Assembly: GCF_007474605.1 (NCBI RefSeq)
Contig: NZ_VHKL01000002.1
Location: 62,001-126,000 of the forward strand
DNA: 64,000 nucleotides
Direction of reading: 5' to 3'
DNA from: Rhodoligotrophos appendicifer
GTDB taxonomy: Bacteria; Pseudomonadota; Alphaproteobacteria; Rhizobiales; Im1
The notes beneath the pieces were generated by a model, which saw only the letters and a list, made by a program, of their open reading frames with translations, was not told the origin of the DNA and did no database searches. How positions within the stretch are numbered: the stretch's first letter is position 1; each line of letters starts with the position of its first letter. A program made the translations under genes and the position numbers. Below, piece after piece: positions 17,711 to 27,057 of this stretch.

Positions 17711-18373
17711 ATGGACGTTCGCGATGCAGTGCTGGCACGTCGGTCGGTTCGGGCCTTTCGCCCTGATCCGGTGCCGCGGGCGCTCGTCGAGGACATCCTG
17801 GACGTGGCCCGGCGCGCGCCCTCCGGCGGCAATCTGCAGCCGTGGCTCGTCTATGTGCTGACGGGACCGGCATTGGAGGCGTTCACCAGCCAAGTGGTGG
17901 CGCAGTTCAAGGCGGGGGTGCGGGAGACGCCGGACTACGAGGTCTATCCGCCGCGCCTGTGGGAGCCCTATCGCGGCCGACGGCGCGAGGCCGGTATCGA
18001 GCGCTACGAAGCGCTGGGGCTCAGTCGCGACGAGGGCGGCCAGGATCTGCTGTCGGAGATGAACTATAGCTTCTTCGGCGCGCCGGTGGGGCTGTTCTTC
18101 GCGCTCGAGCGGAACATGGGGTCGCCGCAATGGTCGGACCTCGGCATGTTCATGCAGACAATCATGCTGCTGGCGGTGGGCCAGGGGTTGGCGACCTGCC
18201 CGCAGGAGGTGTGGTCGAACTGGCCTAAGACCATCGGTTCGTTTCTCGGGATGCCCGAGGAGCAGATGATCTTCGCGGGCATGGCCATGGGCTATGCCGA
18301 TGACAGTGCCGCCTTGGCCAAGACACGGACGGCGCGGGTCGAGCCCGCAGCCTTCGTGACCTGGCGAGATTAG
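17711..18373 (+). CDS. nitroreductase family flavoprotein
   Basis: 220 residues. FMN-binding pattern of the family: RRSVRAFRPDPVPRALVEDIL (10-30), ARRAPSGGNLQPW near 37-49, a central FGAPVGLFF segment, and the C-terminal GMAMGYAD. These enzymes reduce nitro groups, quinones or flavins with NAD(P)H. Position after the TRAP/SDR genes and before an LLM monooxygenase suggests it may supply reduced flavin or reduce an enone. A second copy lies beside the other LLM gene (42707). Confidence 0.88.
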   Translation: MDVRDAVLARRSVRAFRPDPVPRALVEDILDVARRAPSGGNLQPWLVYVLTGPALEAFTSQVVAQFKAGVRETPDYEVYPPRLWEPYRGRRREAGIERYEALGLSRDEGGQDLLSEMNYSFFGAPVGLFFALERNMGSPQWSDLGMFMQTIMLLAVGQGLATCPQEVWSNWPKTIGSFLGMPEEQMIFAGMAMGYADDSAALAKTRTARVEPAAFVTWRD

Positions 18374-18411
18374 TCAGTGGGAAGTGGACCGCCCAACAGT
18401 TGACAAGTAGT

Positions 18412-18424
18412 TCTATTAACAGGA
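18412..18424 (+). promoter_or_regulatory. island operator-like motif, site 3
   Basis: TCTATTAACAGGA, core CTAT-TA-ACAG, lies 92 nt upstream of the LLM monooxygenase start in the 143-bp gap after the nitroreductase gene. A TTGACA at 18400 is just upstream. It implies that the LLM-flavin reductase-thiolase genes have their own promoter. Confidence 0.5.
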
Positions 18425-18516
18425 TGTTAGATCTACAAAATCATGGAGGCTGTCGCGGTGTTGTCCGGCAGGCCTCTGACGCCCTCGGCGGCACGACATA
18501 GCGACATGAGGAAACG

Positions 18517-19695
18517 ATGACCGACTTCCCGCTTCGTCACGGCATTTTTCTGGCTCCCTACCATCCCGTCGAGGAGGGGCCGACCACATGGATGCGCAAC
18601 GATCTGGATCTCTGCCGCTGGTGGGACGATCTCGGATTCGACGAAGTGTGGGTCGGTGAGCATCACTCCGGAGGCTATGAGATGATCTCGTCGCCGGAGC
18701 TGTTCATCGCGGCTGCGGCGGAGATCACCAAGCGCATCCGCTTCGGTACGGGCGTGATCACGCTGCCCTATCACAACCCGCTGATGGTCGCGAACCGGAT
18801 CACGCAGCTCGATCACATGACGAGGGGACGGGTGATGTTCGGCTTCGGTCCCGGCCTGTTGGTGACCGATGCGCATATGCTGGGGCTGCATGCGGGACAG
18901 ACGCGCGACCGCATGATCGAAGCGCTGGAGGTGATCCTCCGGCTGCTGCATGGCGAGACGGTGACCAAGAAGACCGAGTGGTTCGAACTCAAGGATGCCC
19001 GCGTGCATCTCCTGCCCTATACGCGGCCGATCCCGCATCTGGCGGTGGCGAGCGCCGGCACGCCCTCGGGCGGCCGGGCAGCGGGGAAATACGGGCTGTC
19101 GATGCTGTGCGTGGCGGCGTCGGAAATCGGCGGCTTCGACGTGCTGGGCAGCAATTGGCAGATCGCCAACGAGGTGGCAGCCGAATACGGGAACACCATG
19201 GAGCGCGGCGACCTCAGGCTGGTGGCGCCGCTGCACATCGCGGAGACGCGTGAAAAGGCGCGCGAGAACGTGCGCTTCGGCATCGAACGCTGGGCCAAAT
19301 ATTACGATCTGGTCGCGCCCAACCCCTTCGACACGAAGGGCCGCGACGTGGTCGACATCCTGATCGAATCCAAGCGCGCGGTGATCGGCACGCCGGACGA
19401 CGCCATCGCCATGATCGAGCGGTTGCAGGCCAAGCAGGGTGCCTTCGGCGCCTTCATGGCGCAGCATGTGGACTGGGCCGATCGCGAGCAGACGCGCAAA
19501 TCCTACGAGCTCTATGCTCGTTTCGTGATGCCGCATTTCGCCAAGACCAATGTGAACCGGGTCGAGACGCTGAAATGGATGGCCGACAATGACGCGGCCT
19601 TCAAGAAGGAGCGGAAATCCGCGTCGGAGGCCGCCTTCGTGCAGCATGAGGAGGCGAAGAAGGCCCGGGCGAAAGGAAGCCAGGCGGCGGAATAA
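18517..19695 (+). CDS. LLM-class flavin monooxygenase (limonene 1,2-monooxygenase-like)
   Basis: 392 residues of the bacterial-luciferase-like TIM-barrel family that uses reduced FMN and oxygen. Features typical of the group often named limonene 1,2-monooxygenase are: HGIFLAPYHPVEE at the start, WVGEHHSGGYE near 48-58, TGVITLPYHNPLMVANR near 85-101, and DHMTRGRVMFGFGPG. The C-terminus is a charged Lys/Ala tail. A flavin reductase gene 20 nt downstream can supply FMNH2, making a two-component monooxygenase. Reaction could be epoxidation, hydroxylation or Baeyer-Villiger oxidation; the terpene link is inference. Confidence 0.88.
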   Translation: MTDFPLRHGIFLAPYHPVEEGPTTWMRNDLDLCRWWDDLGFDEVWVGEHHSGGYEMISSPELFIAAAAEITKRIRFGTGVITLPYHNPLMVANRITQLDHMTRGRVMFGFGPGLLVTDAHMLGLHAGQTRDRMIEALEVILRLLHGETVTKKTEWFELKDARVHLLPYTRPIPHLAVASAGTPSGGRAAGKYGLSMLCVAASEIGGFDVLGSNWQIANEVAAEYGNTMERGDLRLVAPLHIAETREKARENVRFGIERWAKYYDLVAPNPFDTKGRDVVDILIESKRAVIGTPDDAIAMIERLQAKQGAFGAFMAQHVDWADREQTRKSYELYARFVMPHFAKTNVNRVETLKWMADNDAAFKKERKSASEAAFVQHEEAKKARAKGSQAAE

Positions 19696-19715
19696 GGCTG
19701 GGACGGTAGGCCACC

Positions 19716-20573
19716 ATGCAGCTGCGCCTGGAGAGTGATCGCGTCGGGCTCGAAGACCCTTCGGATTTCAGCCGCTTCAGAATCGTCATCGAAGACAAGC
19801 CGCGCAGCACCCTCGAGACGGTGAAGGCGGCGTTTTCGGGGATCGCTCTCTTTGCGGATGAGGAGACCGCCTGGGTCTCCGAAGATGCGCTACGCGACTG
19901 GGGCATCCTGGCCGGCGACCACGACTGGCATGCGGGCCTCAGTGCCATGATCACAGACGCCGATAGGTCCGGCCATGTCGACCGGGCGCGTCGGGCGATC
20001 AGGGCGCAGGTCGAATGGGGGCCGAAGCCCGGGGACATCGATGCGGCTGCGCCCGTCGCCGACAAGACGGCGGAGGACCTGCAACTGGCCTTCCGTGCCT
20101 CCATGCGGCGCCTGGCCGCCACGGTGTCGATCATCACCACCCGCCATCGGGGCGTTCCCCATGGCATGACAGCAACGGCGGTTTCCTCCCTGACCGTCGA
20201 ACCTCCGGCCTTGCTGGTCTGCGTGAATCGCCAAGCAAGCATTCACAGGCCGATCAGTGAGGCCGGATTTTTCTGCGTCAATTTCCTGGGGCTCGACCAC
20301 GAAGCGCTGTGCGCGCCCTTCGGGGGAAAGCTGCAGGGTGAGGAGCGCTTCGGCATCGGCGACTGGCACATGGAGGGGCCGGAGCCGCCCTTCCTGCATG
20401 GGGCGCAGGCGAACATCTTCTGCCGCGTGGACAGGTTGTTCGACTATGCAACGCATACCATCTTCATCGGCAGGGTGAGTGCCATTCGCCTTGACAGAGA
20501 GATCGTGCCTCTGGTCCACCTCAATGGCGGATTGGGCCGGTTCGTCGATCCGAGTGTCGATCTAAAGGGATAA
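19716..20573 (+). CDS. flavin reductase with N-terminal extension
   Basis: 285 residues in two parts. Residues about 125-285 are a flavin reductase-like domain: [34 protein letters not shown], then [19 protein letters not shown], of the HpaC/NmoB split-barrel type that reduces FMN with NAD(P)H. Residues 1-120 are not part of this fold; they include the segment [18 protein letters not shown] followed by helices and look like a separate alpha/beta domain. It sits between the LLM monooxygenase and the thiolase and probably is the reductase partner. Confidence 0.85.
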   Translation: MQLRLESDRVGLEDPSDFSRFRIVIEDKPRSTLETVKAAFSGIALFADEETAWVSEDALRDWGILAGDHDWHAGLSAMITDADRSGHVDRARRAIRAQVEWGPKPGDIDAAAPVADKTAEDLQLAFRASMRRLAATVSIITTRHRGVPHGMTATAVSSLTVEPPALLVCVNRQASIHRPISEAGFFCVNFLGLDHEALCAPFGGKLQGEERFGIGDWHMEGPEPPFLHGAQANIFCRVDRLFDYATHTIFIGRVSAIRLDREIVPLVHLNGGLGRFVDPSVDLKG

Positions 20574-20581
20574 AGCAGAAG

Positions 20582-21766
20582 ATGGCTGATGCAGTAATCG
20601 TGTCGACGGCGCGGACGCCGATCGGCAAAGCCTATCGCGGCGCGTTGAACGAGACCTTGGGCCCCACGCTCGCCGGACATGCCATTTCGCATGCGCTTCA
20701 GCGCGCCGGCATCGAGGGAGGAGAGGTCGAGGACGTGACTCTCGGCTGCGCGATGCAGGAGGGGACGACCAGCTATAATGTGGGGCGGCAGGCCGCTTTG
20801 CGGGCCGGGCTGCCGGTGACCGTCGCCGGAACCACGGTCGATCGGCAATGCGCCTCCGGGCTGCAGGCGATCGCCAATGTGGCCAGGGCGATCAAGCTCG
20901 GCGAGATCGGCATCGGCATCGGCGGCGGGGTCGAGTCGATCAGCCTGGTGCAGAACGACCATGCGAACATGTATCGACGGCAGGATCCCGCCCTGCTGGC
21001 GCTGCAGCCGGACATGTATGTTCCCATGATCGACACGGCGGAAAACGTCGCCAAGCGCTATGGGATTTCGCGCGAGGCGCAGGACGAATATTCGCTGGAG
21101 AGCCAGCGCCGGACGGCCGCGGCCCAGCAGGGGCGGCGGTTTGCCGAGGAAATCGCGCCGATCACGACGATGATGAGCGTGGTCGACAAGGCGAGCGGTG
21201 CTGTGTCCACGCGCGAGGTCACGCTGGACAAGGATGAGGGCAACCGCCCCGAGACCACGCTGGAGGGTCTGGCGTCGCTCAAGCCGGTGCGCGGGCCCGA
21301 GGGTTTCATCACGGCGGGCAATGCGAGCCAGCTTTCCGACGGTGCCAGCGCCTGCGTGATCATGGAGGCAGGACTGGCGGCGCAACGAGGGCTCGAACCC
21401 TTGGGGATTTTCCGGGGCATGGCCGTCGCCGGCTGCGAACCCGACGAAATGGGGATCGGCCCAGTGTTCGCCGTGCCGAAACTGCTGAAGCAGCAGGGCC
21501 TGAGCGTCGAGGATATCGGGCTCTGGGAGCTCAACGAGGCCTTCGCCGTGCAGGTGATCTACTGCCGTGACAAGCTCGGCATCGATCCCGACAGGCTCAA
21601 TGTGGATGGCGGGGCGATCTCGGTCGGGCACCCTTATGGGATGTCCGGGGCGCGTCTCGTCGGCCATGCCCTGATCGAGGGCAAGCGCCGCGGCGTCAAG
21701 TATGCCGTCGTCACCATGTGCGTCGGCGGCGGCATGGGTGCTGCGGGCCTGTTCGAGATCGCCTGA
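20582..21766 (+). CDS. thiolase (acetyl-CoA C-acyltransferase)
   Basis: 394 residues, normal thiolase length. Nucleophilic Cys lies in DRQCASGLQ near 90; the C-terminal motifs are ELNEAFAVQ near 320, [16 protein letters not shown] (His) near 350 and [13 protein letters not shown] (Cys) near 383. It cleaves 3-ketoacyl-CoA to acetyl-CoA and a shortened acyl-CoA, or runs in reverse. It begins 8 nt after the flavin reductase gene in the same operon, so products of the monooxygenase branch probably enter beta-oxidation. Confidence 0.95.
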   Translation: MADAVIVSTARTPIGKAYRGALNETLGPTLAGHAISHALQRAGIEGGEVEDVTLGCAMQEGTTSYNVGRQAALRAGLPVTVAGTTVDRQCASGLQAIANVARAIKLGEIGIGIGGGVESISLVQNDHANMYRRQDPALLALQPDMYVPMIDTAENVAKRYGISREAQDEYSLESQRRTAAAQQGRRFAEEIAPITTMMSVVDKASGAVSTREVTLDKDEGNRPETTLEGLASLKPVRGPEGFITAGNASQLSDGASACVIMEAGLAAQRGLEPLGIFRGMAVAGCEPDEMGIGPVFAVPKLLKQQGLSVEDIGLWELNEAFAVQVIYCRDKLGIDPDRLNVDGGAISVGHPYGMSGARLVGHALIEGKRRGVKYAVVTMCVGGGMGAAGLFEIA

Positions 21767-21772
21767 CCCCTC

Positions 21773-23203
21773 TCAGGAGCGGGACATCCGCTCCAGACTT
21801 TGCAGCAGCAGCGGGTGTGGGACCAGACGGCCTCGCACCTGCTCGAAGGCGTGGCCGGCGGCGAGGATCTGTCGTTCCGCAAAGCGCGGCCCCATGATCT
21901 GCAGGCCGATCGGCAGGCCATCGGCGAGGCCGGCGGGCACGGACAGCGCCGGCTGGCCTGTCAGATTGGCGGTCATGGTGTAGACGGTCGCGTCCCAGCG
22001 ATCGAAGGCCGGCGAGTGGTAGACGGTCGTCACCGGAGGGGCGATGTCGAGCATGGTCGGGGTGATCAGCAGCGGATAGTCCCTATGGAACTCGGCCATC
22101 TCCTGGCCGAGGACCTGGCGCTCGTTCAGTCCCTCCCATACGGGCTCCGGACCCAAGGGCAGACCCTGTTCGCAGAGCTGGCGCAGCATGGGATCGAGGA
22201 GATCACGCCGATCTTCAGGGATGGCGCGCAGAACCTGGCCGAGACTGGCCAGCCAATGGGCCTCGAAGCGTGGCTTCAGGGGGGTTATGACGGGTCCGAC
22301 CTCGTCGACGGTGGCCCCCAAGGAGCGGAAGACGGCCACCGCCTCCTGCATCACCGCGAGGGTGCGGCGGGGCGGCTCGGCGCCTGCAAAACCAGGACTG
22401 TAGGCGATGCGGATGCCGGCGAGCGGGGTGTCGAGCGCAAGGCTCCAGTCACTCGGGTCATAGGGGAGGCACAACGGATCACGAGGATCGGGCTTCTTCA
22501 TCTCGTTTATCGCCAGGGCGATGTCGCGGACGGAGCGCGCCACGGGCCCCTCCACCACGAGACTGGCGGCAGGGCCCAGCTGCGGAACATAGGGCACGCG
22601 GCCATGGGTCGGCTTGAGGCCGACGACCCCGCAGAAGCTGGGCGGCATCCTGAGCGAGCCGCCGCCATCGGTGCCATGGGCCAAGTGGCCGATGCCCGCG
22701 GCGACCGCGGCCGTGCCGCCACCGGTCGATCCGGCGGGCGTCCGTTCCGGATCCCAGGGATTGCGGGTGATGCCATGGAGCCGGGAGTCGGTCATGGCCT
22801 TCCAGGCGAATTCGGGAACCGCGGTCTTGGCGAAGAGCACGGCCCCCGCCTCGCGGAGGTGTGCCACGGCTGGAGCATCGGCCTGGGCGCGATGATCCTC
22901 AGGCGTCAGGAGAGAGGCCTTGCGGGTTGGCCACCCCTTCGCATCCACGGTGTCCTTGATGGTGACGGGGACGCCGTCGAGGGCACCGTCGGGCTTACCC
23001 GCCTGCCATCGTGCCTCGGAGGCTCGCGCCGCGTCGCGCGCCTCATCAAGGGCGAGGAAAGGAAAAGCGTTGAGCGTCGGCTCGTAGCGTTCGATCCGCG
23101 CCTCGATGTCGGAGATCACCTCGACCGGCGAGAGGGAGCGGCTGCGATAGGCGTCGAGCAGCTCCGAGGCGGTCAGCCAGGACAGCGGTTCCGTGCGCTC
23201 CAT
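21773..23203 (-). CDS. amidase (amidase signature family)
   Basis: 476 residues from ATG 23203. The Ser-cisSer-Lys triad is recognisable: Lys in VTIKDTVDAKGWPT near 85, cis-Ser in PAGSTGGGTAAVAAG near 160, and nucleophile Ser in TDGGGSLRMP near 184. It hydrolyses carboxamides or related bonds; it may release a carboxylate for CoA activation. Last gene of the long minus-strand operon, one base after the TRAP binding-protein stop codon, and tail-to-tail with the thiolase gene. Confidence 0.92.
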   Translation of the reverse strand: MERTEPLSWLTASELLDAYRSRSLSPVEVISDIEARIERYEPTLNAFPFLALDEARDAARASEARWQAGKPDGALDGVPVTIKDTVDAKGWPTRKASLLTPEDHRAQADAPAVAHLREAGAVLFAKTAVPEFAWKAMTDSRLHGITRNPWDPERTPAGSTGGGTAAVAAGIGHLAHGTDGGGSLRMPPSFCGVVGLKPTHGRVPYVPQLGPAASLVVEGPVARSVRDIALAINEMKKPDPRDPLCLPYDPSDWSLALDTPLAGIRIAYSPGFAGAEPPRRTLAVMQEAVAVFRSLGATVDEVGPVITPLKPRFEAHWLASLGQVLRAIPEDRRDLLDPMLRQLCEQGLPLGPEPVWEGLNERQVLGQEMAEFHRDYPLLITPTMLDIAPPVTTVYHSPAFDRWDATVYTMTANLTGQPALSVPAGLADGLPIGLQIMGPRFAERQILAAGHAFEQVRGRLVPHPLLLQSLERMSRS

Positions 23204-23204
23204 C

Positions 23205-24213
23205 TCACTTGCCCAGTTCGGACTTGAATTCGGCCAGGGCCGCGGAGCCTTGCTTGCCGCGGTCGTCGAGCTCCTTGGCCCATTGGGCGGCAACGGACGT
23301 CGCGGTGGCGGCGAAGGCCTGCTTGTCGGCATCGGTGGGATGGTAGAAGTCCGCGCCGAGATCCTCCATGGCCTTGATGGCGGACAGGTTCTCACGTTCA
23401 TGGGCCTGGCAGAGATGGGTGTTCGTCTCCTCCCCCGCCTTGGCCAGGGCCTGCTTCACCTCATCCGAGAGGCCGTTCCAGACGCGGTCGGAGATCGAAT
23501 AGGTGACGACGAAGCTTCCGAATGACGCGCCTTGGGTCCCGTATTTCGCCAAGGGAAAGATGTCGTAGCCCTTGAGCGAGCTGTTGGGGCCGAGATTGGC
23601 ATCGATGGTGCCGCGTTCGAGACCCTCGCGCGTCTCGGGGCCGGTCAGCTTCACGGGGGTGGCGCCGAGGGCACGGATGGTCAGGTCGACGCTGCCGCCG
23701 CTGGAGCGGATCTTGATGCCCTTGAGATCCTCGAAGGACTTGATGGGATGGTGGGGCCCGATGACCTGATAGGGCGGCAGGAGAGCCACGAAGATGGGGT
23801 GGATCTTGTTGCCGCCAAAGTCGGTCTTGGCCAGGAGGCCCTCGGTCGCCATCTTCCAGTAGGCGTGGGTGCCCTTGCAGACCTCGGTGAACATGCCCGG
23901 CAACATGGCGACGTCCGAGAGAGCCATCTTGTCCGTGACATAGGCGGGCGACATAGCCCACATCGGCGACCCCGGTGTCGACGAGCCGGAGCATGTCGCC
24001 GGCCTTGCCGAGTTGCTGGGCCGGATAATATTCGAACTCGACCTTGCCGCCGCTGAGCTCCTTGGCGCGCTTCATCCAGAAGTTGGCCCCTTCAATAGAG
24101 ATCACATGCGCGGTCGGAAAGGCGTCGGCCACCCGCAGGGTGACGGCGTCATCGGCAAGGACGGCGGTGGCGCCAAGGGTGAGGCCGGCAAAGGCAGAGA
24201 CGAGTGCTTTCAA
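23205..24213 (-). pseudogene. TRAP solute-binding protein (DctP), frameshifted
   Basis: Two frames together make one DctP protein. Residues 1-88 (signal peptide MKALVSAFAGLTLGATAVLA, then ...DMLRLVDTGVADVGYV) are read from 24213. The rest (PAYVTDKMALSDVAMLPGM... to the stop at 23205) is in the next frame. The total of 1009 nt is one more than a multiple of three; skipping one G near 23949 restores DVGYV-PAYVTDK and a 335-residue protein. This sequence differs from the five other island SBPs and belongs with DctQM at 24235-26069. It is either a recent inactivation or a sequencing error. Confidence 0.85.
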
Positions 24214-24234
24214 GCGTTCCTCCTAATGTTCTTC

Positions 24235-25518
24235 TTACATCTGAGACGGCAGCCAGAGAATCAGCCCCGGCACGAGCATGAACAGGATGATGATCAGAAT
24301 ATGGGCGATGAAATGAGGAAAGATGCCCTGGAAGACCTCTGAGACAGGCCGGTTGGCGTAGCGTGCCACGACGAAGCAATTCAGCCCTATGGGCGGCGTG
24401 ATCAGGCCGATTTCGGCGACCACGATCATGATGATGCCGAACCAGACGAGGTCATAACCGAGGCTGGCGACCAGGGGCACGACGATGGGGATCGTGAGCA
24501 CGAGGATCGCCATCTGGTCCATGAAGGCGCCGAGGATGATGTAGCCGAACAGAACGAGGCTGATGATCAGCCAGGGGGACATGTCGAGGCCGCCCACGAC
24601 GGCGATGAGCTGCTGCGGGATCTGCGAGAGGGCGATGAAATAGCCGAAGACATGGGCGCCGAGCAGGATCATGGCGATCATGCAGCTGGCGAAGGTGGCG
24701 CGCATGACGGCGCCTGCCAAGATCGAGGGCGACCCGCGGCCGCGCATGAGGGCGATGAGGAGAGCCCCGAAGGCGCCGATGGCCGAGGCCTCGGTGGGGG
24801 TTGTGAAGCCGGTGTAGATGGCGCTGGTGACGACACCGAACAGGACGATCATCGGCAGGACGCCACGCAGGTCGGAGAGTTTCTCGCGCCAGGTGGTGGG
24901 ACGTGCCTCCGGGGCGCGGGTGGGATCGAGCCAGACGAGAACCGCGACCGTGCCCATGATCAGCAGCATGACCAGGAAGCCGGGAATGATGCCCGCGACA
25001 AGAAGCCGGGCGATACTGACCTCGGCGAGGAGACCGTAGACGACGAGGCCGACCGATGGGGGGATCAGGATCGCGAGGGTGCCGGATATCGCCACGACAC
25101 CGCTGGCCATCTTCGGCTCGTATCCCTGCTTCAGCATGGCCGGGAGGGTGGTGGAGGCGAGCGTGGCCGCCGAGCCGGTGCTGGTGCCGCAGATCGCCGC
25201 GAAACCGGCTCCCGCGACCGCCGTCGCCATCCCCAAGCCGCCACGGATGCGTCCCATCCAGGTGGAGGCGGCCTTGAACAGATCATCGGCGATGCCGCTG
25301 GCCAGCACCAGTTCCGCCATCAGCAGGAACATGGGGATGGTCACGAGCTCATAGGTGTTGACCGCCGACAGGGGTGCCGTGTCGAAGATGCCGGTGAGAA
25401 TGCGCATGCCACCGAAGGCATAGAGGCCGGCGGCGCCGGAGATCAGCATGGCGAAGCCGACCGGTGCGCCCGCTGCGAGCAGGACAAACAGCCCAAGCAT
25501 GACCAAGGCGACGATCAT
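24235..25518 (-). CDS. TRAP transporter large permease (DctM), second system
   Basis: 427 residues from ATG 25518. Typical DctM features: PMFLLMAELVLASG near 55, GFAAICGTSTGSAATLASTTLP near 100, GTLAILIPPSVGLVVYGLL near 145, and the second-half GAFMDQMAILVLTIPI and EIGLITPPIGLNCFVV. It overlaps the DctQ stop by 4 nt and is followed after 21 nt by the frameshifted binding protein. If that gene is truly dead, this permease lacks its cognate SBP. Confidence 0.95.
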   Translation of the reverse strand: MIVALVMLGLFVLLAAGAPVGFAMLISGAAGLYAFGGMRILTGIFDTAPLSAVNTYELVTIPMFLLMAELVLASGIADDLFKAASTWMGRIRGGLGMATAVAGAGFAAICGTSTGSAATLASTTLPAMLKQGYEPKMASGVVAISGTLAILIPPSVGLVVYGLLAEVSIARLLVAGIIPGFLVMLLIMGTVAVLVWLDPTRAPEARPTTWREKLSDLRGVLPMIVLFGVVTSAIYTGFTTPTEASAIGAFGALLIALMRGRGSPSILAGAVMRATFASCMIAMILLGAHVFGYFIALSQIPQQLIAVVGGLDMSPWLIISLVLFGYIILGAFMDQMAILVLTIPIVVPLVASLGYDLVWFGIIMIVVAEIGLITPPIGLNCFVVARYANRPVSEVFQGIFPHFIAHILIIILFMLVPGLILWLPSQM

Positions 25519-26069
25519 TCCGCGCGCACTCCCGCGCTGTGGTCGATGTGGGGCAGGGCGACAATGTCGGTGCCGGTCGCCCAGGCGTTGAGATGGGCCA
25601 TGGCGTTGAAGAGGAGACGCAATGTGAGAAGGCCAGCGCCGATCGCGGCAAAGGCGGGTGGCGGCCAGGTCGGCCAAGCGATCAGACCCGACAAAACCTC
25701 GTCATTGGCAAAGCTCTGCCAGGCGCGCGCCGCGGCAAGATAGGCGATGAACCCGAAGACGGGAGCAGACAGCAGGCAGATGACGGTCTCAAGGAGGCGC
25801 TGCAGCGGCAGGGAGCAATATTCGAGCAGGATATCGACGCGGACATGAGAATTGTTGGTGAAGGCTCCCGACAGCGCTCCGTAGAACATCAGAACCATCA
25901 GGAACCAGCCGATGAGTTCCGTGGCCCATGACAGCGGCGCGTGGAAGAAGTAGCGCAGCACGACGTCGAATACGATGATGACCATGATCACGAAGGCGGA
26001 GACCGCGGCAAGAAGGGCGAACCCTCGCTCGATGGTGCGGAGCAGCCTGTCAGTCCGGACCAGGATCAT
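25515..26069 (-). CDS. TRAP transporter small permease (DctQ), second system
   Basis: 184 residues with four transmembrane helices. DctQ hallmarks are IVFDVVLRYFFHAPLSWATELIG near 40-62 and NNSHVRVDILLEY near 85. The ATG at 26069 is chosen; an in-frame ATG at 26099 would overlap the upstream lyase gene by 20 nt. It pairs with the DctM gene that begins in its last codons. Confidence 0.88.
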   Translation of the reverse strand: MILVRTDRLLRTIERGFALLAAVSAFVIMVIIVFDVVLRYFFHAPLSWATELIGWFLMVLMFYGALSGAFTNNSHVRVDILLEYCSLPLQRLLETVICLLSAPVFGFIAYLAAARAWQSFANDEVLSGLIAWPTWPPPAFAAIGAGLLTLRLLFNAMAHLNAWATGTDIVALPHIDHSAGVRAE

Positions 26070-26079
26070 GTCACAGCTT

Positions 26080-27039
26080 TCATTGGCGCATCTCCGCATG
26101 CCGGAACCGGGCGAGGGAGCCGGCCTTCATGACGCGGCCGGGAAGAGGGTGGCAGACGATCCCCTCTGCCAATCTTGCCGCCTCGATCAGGGCTTCCAGA
26201 TCTATGCCGGTCTGGATCCCCATCTCCTCGCAGAGGAAGACCAGATCCTCGGTGGCGATATTGCCGGCCGCAGCCCGGTTGCCCGCAAAGGGACACCCGC
26301 CGAGGCCACCCACCGACGCATCGAAACGCGCAACGCCCATCTGCAGGCCGGCCAGGACATTGGCCATGCCGATGCCGCGGGTATCATGGAGATGGAGAGC
26401 GATTTCAAGAGAGGGCCAGCGTTCGCGAATGGCCCCGACAATCGTGCTGACGAGCATGGGATTGGCAGCGCCGACCGTGTCGCAGAGATAGAGCGCGCTC
26501 GGGGCGATGCCCCTCTCGTCGTAGAGCCCTATGAGCGAGTCCGTGCAGGCGACGACCTTGGCGACGGGGACGTCACCCTCATAGTTGCAGCCGAAGGCCG
26601 TGAACAGGTAGATCGGGCCGGGTGAGAGGCCGGCATCGGCATAGACCTCCAGCATGCGCCGTTGGTCCGCCAAGGAGGCCTCGGGCGTGCGGTTGTTGTT
26701 ACGCATGAGAAAGGTGTCGGAGGCACTGCCGACGATCAAAGGGTCGAGGTCGAGCCCAGAGGCCTCAGCTCGCCGGAACCCCTTCTCATTGAGCCATAAG
26801 CCGGTATAGGCGACGCCGGCCCGGCGGCGGATACCGGCCGCGATGGCCTCGGCATCGGCCATCTGGGGCAGGCGCCTTGCATCGACGAAGGAGGCGCAGG
26901 TGATCCGGGTGACGCCCGTCTCCGCCAGCGCCTCGACGAGGCGGATCTTGGCCTCGGTCGCAATGCCGGGCGGTTCGCTCTGGAAGCCCTCGCGGGGACC
27001 CTCCTCGGTGATCGTCACGCGCGCTGGAACATCGGACAT
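26080..27039 (-). CDS. hydroxymethylglutaryl-CoA lyase family enzyme
   Basis: 319 residues, a TIM-barrel DRE-metallolyase. Catalytic and metal residues are visible: EEGPREGFQSE near 12-22 in place of the usual GPRDGLQ, LHLHDTRGIGMAN near 210-222 and GGLGGCPFAGNRAAAGN near 240-256 with the active-site Cys. It cleaves 3-hydroxy-3-methylglutaryl-CoA or a related tertiary hydroxyacyl-CoA into acetyl-CoA and a ketoacid. It lies 18 nt after the enoyl-CoA hydratase gene in the long operon and is the probable carbon-carbon cleavage step. Confidence 0.9.
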   Translation of the reverse strand: MSDVPARVTITEEGPREGFQSEPPGIATEAKIRLVEALAETGVTRITCASFVDARRLPQMADAEAIAAGIRRRAGVAYTGLWLNEKGFRRAEASGLDLDPLIVGSASDTFLMRNNNRTPEASLADQRRMLEVYADAGLSPGPIYLFTAFGCNYEGDVPVAKVVACTDSLIGLYDERGIAPSALYLCDTVGAANPMLVSTIVGAIRERWPSLEIALHLHDTRGIGMANVLAGLQMGVARFDASVGGLGGCPFAGNRAAAGNIATEDLVFLCEEMGIQTGIDLEALIEAARLAEGIVCHPLPGRVMKAGSLARFRHAEMRQ

Positions 27040-27057
27040 CGGCGGCTCCCCAATCGT

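Noticed and set aside
23940-23960. Programmed ribosomal frameshift to restore the DctP protein
   Set aside because: No slippery heptamer, rare-codon stop or stimulatory hairpin is visible at the junction; a mutation or sequence error is simpler.
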